A stretch of 35,158 nucleotides of DNA from Enterobacter asburiae (lineage in GTDB: Bacteria; Pseudomonadota; Gammaproteobacteria; Enterobacterales; Enterobacteriaceae). The position numbers and the translations under genes are program-made. The notes beneath the pieces are model-generated. The model searched no databases and was not told the DNA's origin. It saw only the letters and a list, made by a program, of their open reading frames with translations. The stretch lies in assembly GCF_021440515.1 (NCBI RefSeq), contig NZ_JAKCMV010000050.1, positions 1 to 35,158 of the forward strand. The letters run 5' to 3'. Positions 32,706 to 35,158 of the stretch are shown here, piece by piece. Within the stretch, counting starts at the first letter, position 1; every line of letters starts with the position of its first letter.

Positions 32706-35037
32706 TTAACGACACGCGGCGCTGGCCTGAACGATATCGTTTTGCTGTTCACGTTGAGCGACCACATAGTGCGCGCGGCATGACTGATTTTTTTCATCAC
32801 CCCATTTCACCCGCAGCGTCACCTCCGGCGCTAATCCGCTTAAATAGACCTGCCCGCTGCTCCCGACGATAAACCCGTTCCCCTGCTCGCCCTCCACGCT
32901 TGCCATCGCGCCAAAGGGAACGGCGCGGCCGTCGGGTTGCGTCAGGGTTAATAGCAGGCGAATACCAACGTGCGACGCATAGTCGGCGCGAACAATCGCT
33001 CCCCGCGTCGGCACCACGGTTTTCACGGTTTGTTCGATCTCCACGTTTCCCGGCAGCGTGTCGGTGATTAAGCCGATATCGTTTTTGCGAAAGGGCATCA
33101 GATTCGACGCCAGCCTGTAGCCGCGATAATCGGTCTGCACGCCGGTCATATTCTGGATCCCCACGCCAGCCGCGCCCGGCGCGCGGATCAGGACGTTTGT
33201 CTCGCCGAGCGGCTGCGAGAAGGTCACCCCATCGGCGTGGGCCAGCACGCCGCCCTGCACCCCGTAGCTGAGGCGTTCGCTGTTTCTGTCGTAGCTTTAG
33301 CCTGCGGTCACTTCCCCATAGGTGCCCTTATAATCGCCGTTCACATTTCCGGCGTAGCCCACCCCGCTGGTGCCGTAACCCTGCTGCACGTTCCAGTTCA
33401 GGGCTTTTCCCGCCAGCGCGACGCCGCTAACCCCCACGTTCTGGGTGGTGCCGCCGTTGCGGCTGGTGCCGAGGCCGTAGCTCGCCCAGGTTTGCGGCCC
33501 GAAGGCGTCCAGCGGAATGCTGATATTGACCGCCAGCAGCCTGTCGGTGCCGGTGTTCGTACCGCCACCGTTGCGGCTCAGGGTGGCGCTCAGCCCGTAG
33601 TTGATCTGTCGCCAGGCGTTGTTGTACGACAGGCTCCAGGAGGCCATAGGGCGTTCCCCATTCCAGTAATCTTCGCGCGCGGCGCTCAGCATCACCGCGC
33701 CGAGACCGTCGCCGAGCGACTGGCTCATGGTCAGCTCGGCCCGGTTGCGGCGTCTGTCATGCAGCGAGCTGCCGTCGCCGTATGAGTCGAGCACGTCCTG
33801 CATGGCGTAAAAGCCGCGCGTCGAATAGCGATAGCCCGCAATGGAAAACTGCGTGCCCGTGGCGACAATGTTTTTGCTGTAGCGGGCCCGCCAGGACTGC
33901 CCCCGGGACGTTTGCCTGTCCTGCGGCGTCGCCTGGGCCTGGGTAACGTCCACGGAGAACGCCCCCATGTCGCCCATGTTTTTCCCCGCGCCCGCGGATA
34001 ATGCCCGATAGTCTGCCGCCGTCTGAACGCCGCCGTAGAGCGTTAACCCATACGGCAGGCCAATGATTCCGGTCAACTGCCCGAAGGGGGTTTTCTGCAC
34101 CTGGCTGTTGTAGCTGCGATACTGCCCCGCCGTCAGGGCATACTTCAGGTGGCCTTCGCGCTGCAACACCGGGAGCGACGCGTAGGGGACGGTGAAGCGC
34201 TGTTCGCTGCCGTCGGCCTCTTTTACCGTGACGTCCAGATCCCCCGCCCCGCCCGTGGGGTAGAGATCGGTAATGTCGAACGCCCCCGGCGCGACAAAGC
34301 TTTGGTAAATCTGGTAGCCGTTCTGGCGAATAATCACCTGCGCGTGGGTGCGGGCAATGCCGCGCACCGCCGGGGCGTAGCCTTTAAGCGAATCGGGCAG
34401 CATATCGTCGTCAGAGGCAAGCTGAACGCCGCGAAACGGCATACTGTCGAACACCTCCGCCGGGGCCGAGCTGTCACCCAAAGTCAGCTCGGCCTTGAGC
34501 GGCGTGATGGCGCGCTGAGCGTAGGTGTAGACCGTATCCCATTTGTTCTGCCCCCCGGCGTCGCGCGTCCAGGTGAGGTAATTGCGCACCCGCCACGGGC
34601 CGAGGTTCACCCCCGGGCGCAGGTTGGCATACTGGCTTTGCGTGTCGCCGCTTTTAGCGTTGCGCCCCCAGCTGTTGCCCCCGCTCAGGCTGTAGTTGAG
34701 CATCGCCGCCGCGATCCCGTCATCCCACTGCTCTGGCGGCACATAGCCTCTTGCCTGGGCAGAGAGCGCCGCCTGCGGAATACTGACGTCCAGGCGCTGC
34801 TGACCAAACTGAAATACCGTGCTGGCCTGCGGGATAGCCTCCAGCTTCGCGCAGGTATTCTTTACGCCTAATGCCGGAAACAGATCCGTTTTCACGCCCC
34901 AGCGCGACAGCTGTTCGACGGTCAGACAGGGCTCCAGCTTTTCGTTCCCTTCGGCGTCGGCGGTGGTGCTGAAGGTGACGTCGGCCGTCTCCAGCCAGCC
35001 GTCGTTCAGGAAAATATCAACATGGTAAGTCCCCGGT
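32706..35037 (-). pseudogene. FimD-type outer membrane usher, broken by IS1 and by a TAA codon
   Basis: Ushers secrete and anchor chaperone–usher fimbriae. The fragment starts at PPGTYHVDIFLNDGW, equivalent to the ELPPGTYRVDIYLNNG region of E. coli FimD, directly after an IS1 end. It keeps the barrel, plug and C-terminal domains (YVPPEQWDDGI, MLPDSLKGYAP, QREGHLKYALTAGQYRS). An in-frame TAA at 33297–33299 stands where FimD has a Tyr in GYSHSD. The same frame continues after it (SYDRNSERLSYGVQGGVLAHADGVT) to SACR at 32706. Both lesions would abolish function. Confidence 0.9.
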
Positions 35038-35158
35038 GGTAATGACTCCAACTTACTGATAGTGTTTTATGTTCAGATAATGCCCGATGACCTTGTCATG
35101 CAGCTCCACCGATTTTGAGAACGACAGTGACTTCCGTCCCAGCCTTGCCAGATGTTGT
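35038..35158 (-). mobile_element. IS1, right end (partial)
   Basis: The 23-bp right inverted repeat of IS1 begins at 35038 (GGTAATGACTCC, then AACTTACTGAT), followed by the IS1 3' region. The element runs off the window edge. Its transposase is on the minus strand, the same direction as the fimbrial genes. The 9 bp next to it in the usher (GTCCCCGGT, 35029–35037) should be the target duplication, repeated beyond the far end. Confidence 0.97.
35053..35158 (-). CDS. insB: IS1 transposase InsB, C-terminal end (partial)
   Basis: The minus strand reads [13 protein letters not shown], then [21 protein letters not shown], then stop, the C-terminus of IS1 InsB. InsB is made as an InsAB' fusion by frameshifting and transposes IS1. 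The 5' part is outside the window. Confidence 0.95.

Overview
This is an enterobacterial chromosome segment, most like Enterobacter, Lelliottia or Leclercia. The evidence is near-canonical pykF, lpp, ldtE and sufABCDSE genes in E. coli-like order, plus ydhS, fumD and the bluF/bluR–ycgZ–ymgA–ariR locus. The assignment rests on recognised proteins, not on a database search. Most housekeeping genes are GC-rich. The left edge and part of the fimbrial region are visibly richer in A+T.

Layout. (a) 1–1224: the start of a type VI secretion operon (tssB and the 5' end of tssC, leftward). It ends at a 60-nt fragment of a tRNA-Val(GAC) gene that lacks its 5' end, which looks like the right-hand att remnant of a genomic island. 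(b) 1345–6482: ydhS, a beta-carbonic anhydrase, a metallo-beta-lactamase-fold protein, a 46-aa acidic small protein with its own terminator, a secreted DUF1996 protein whose ribosome binding site lies in a perfect hairpin, and a possible 55-aa ORF. (c) 6726–9796: a four-gene polar amino acid ABC transporter operon. (d) 9777–15544: fumD, then a sulfur amino acid cluster. A MetNIQ-like importer diverges from a cystathionine beta-synthase and a cystathionine gamma-lyase; together they form a methionine-to-cysteine (reverse transsulfuration) module like Klebsiella mtcBC. (e) 15576–24552: pykF with a long leader, lpp, ldtE, and the suf iron–sulfur operon behind a Fur-box promoter. (f) 24556–28215: the blue-light locus. 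bluF and bluR run leftward and ycgZ–ymgA–ariR rightward, and the control DNA is rich in TGTACA palindromes. (g) 28239–30558: a formate dehydrogenase H paralogue with Cys at the selenocysteine position. It sits behind a near-consensus sigma-54 promoter and a 13-bp inverted repeat that could be an enhancer. (h) 30581–35158: a decaying type 1-like fimbrial operon. Its usher is broken by IS1 and by an in-frame TAA, its adhesin has an in-frame TAA, its minor pilin is intact, and an orphan LuxR/FimW-like regulator follows. The window ends inside IS1.

How parts work together. The two amino acid importers flank or adjoin the reverse transsulfuration enzymes, so imported methionine could supply cysteine, and cysteine supplies SufS in the Suf system. 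BluF, in light or cold, is expected to relieve BluR repression of ycgZ–ymgA–ariR. The least described elements here are the Cys-type FdhF with its sigma-54 control region, the ribosome-binding-site hairpin ahead of the DUF1996 gene, and the tRNA-bounded edge of the T6SS island.
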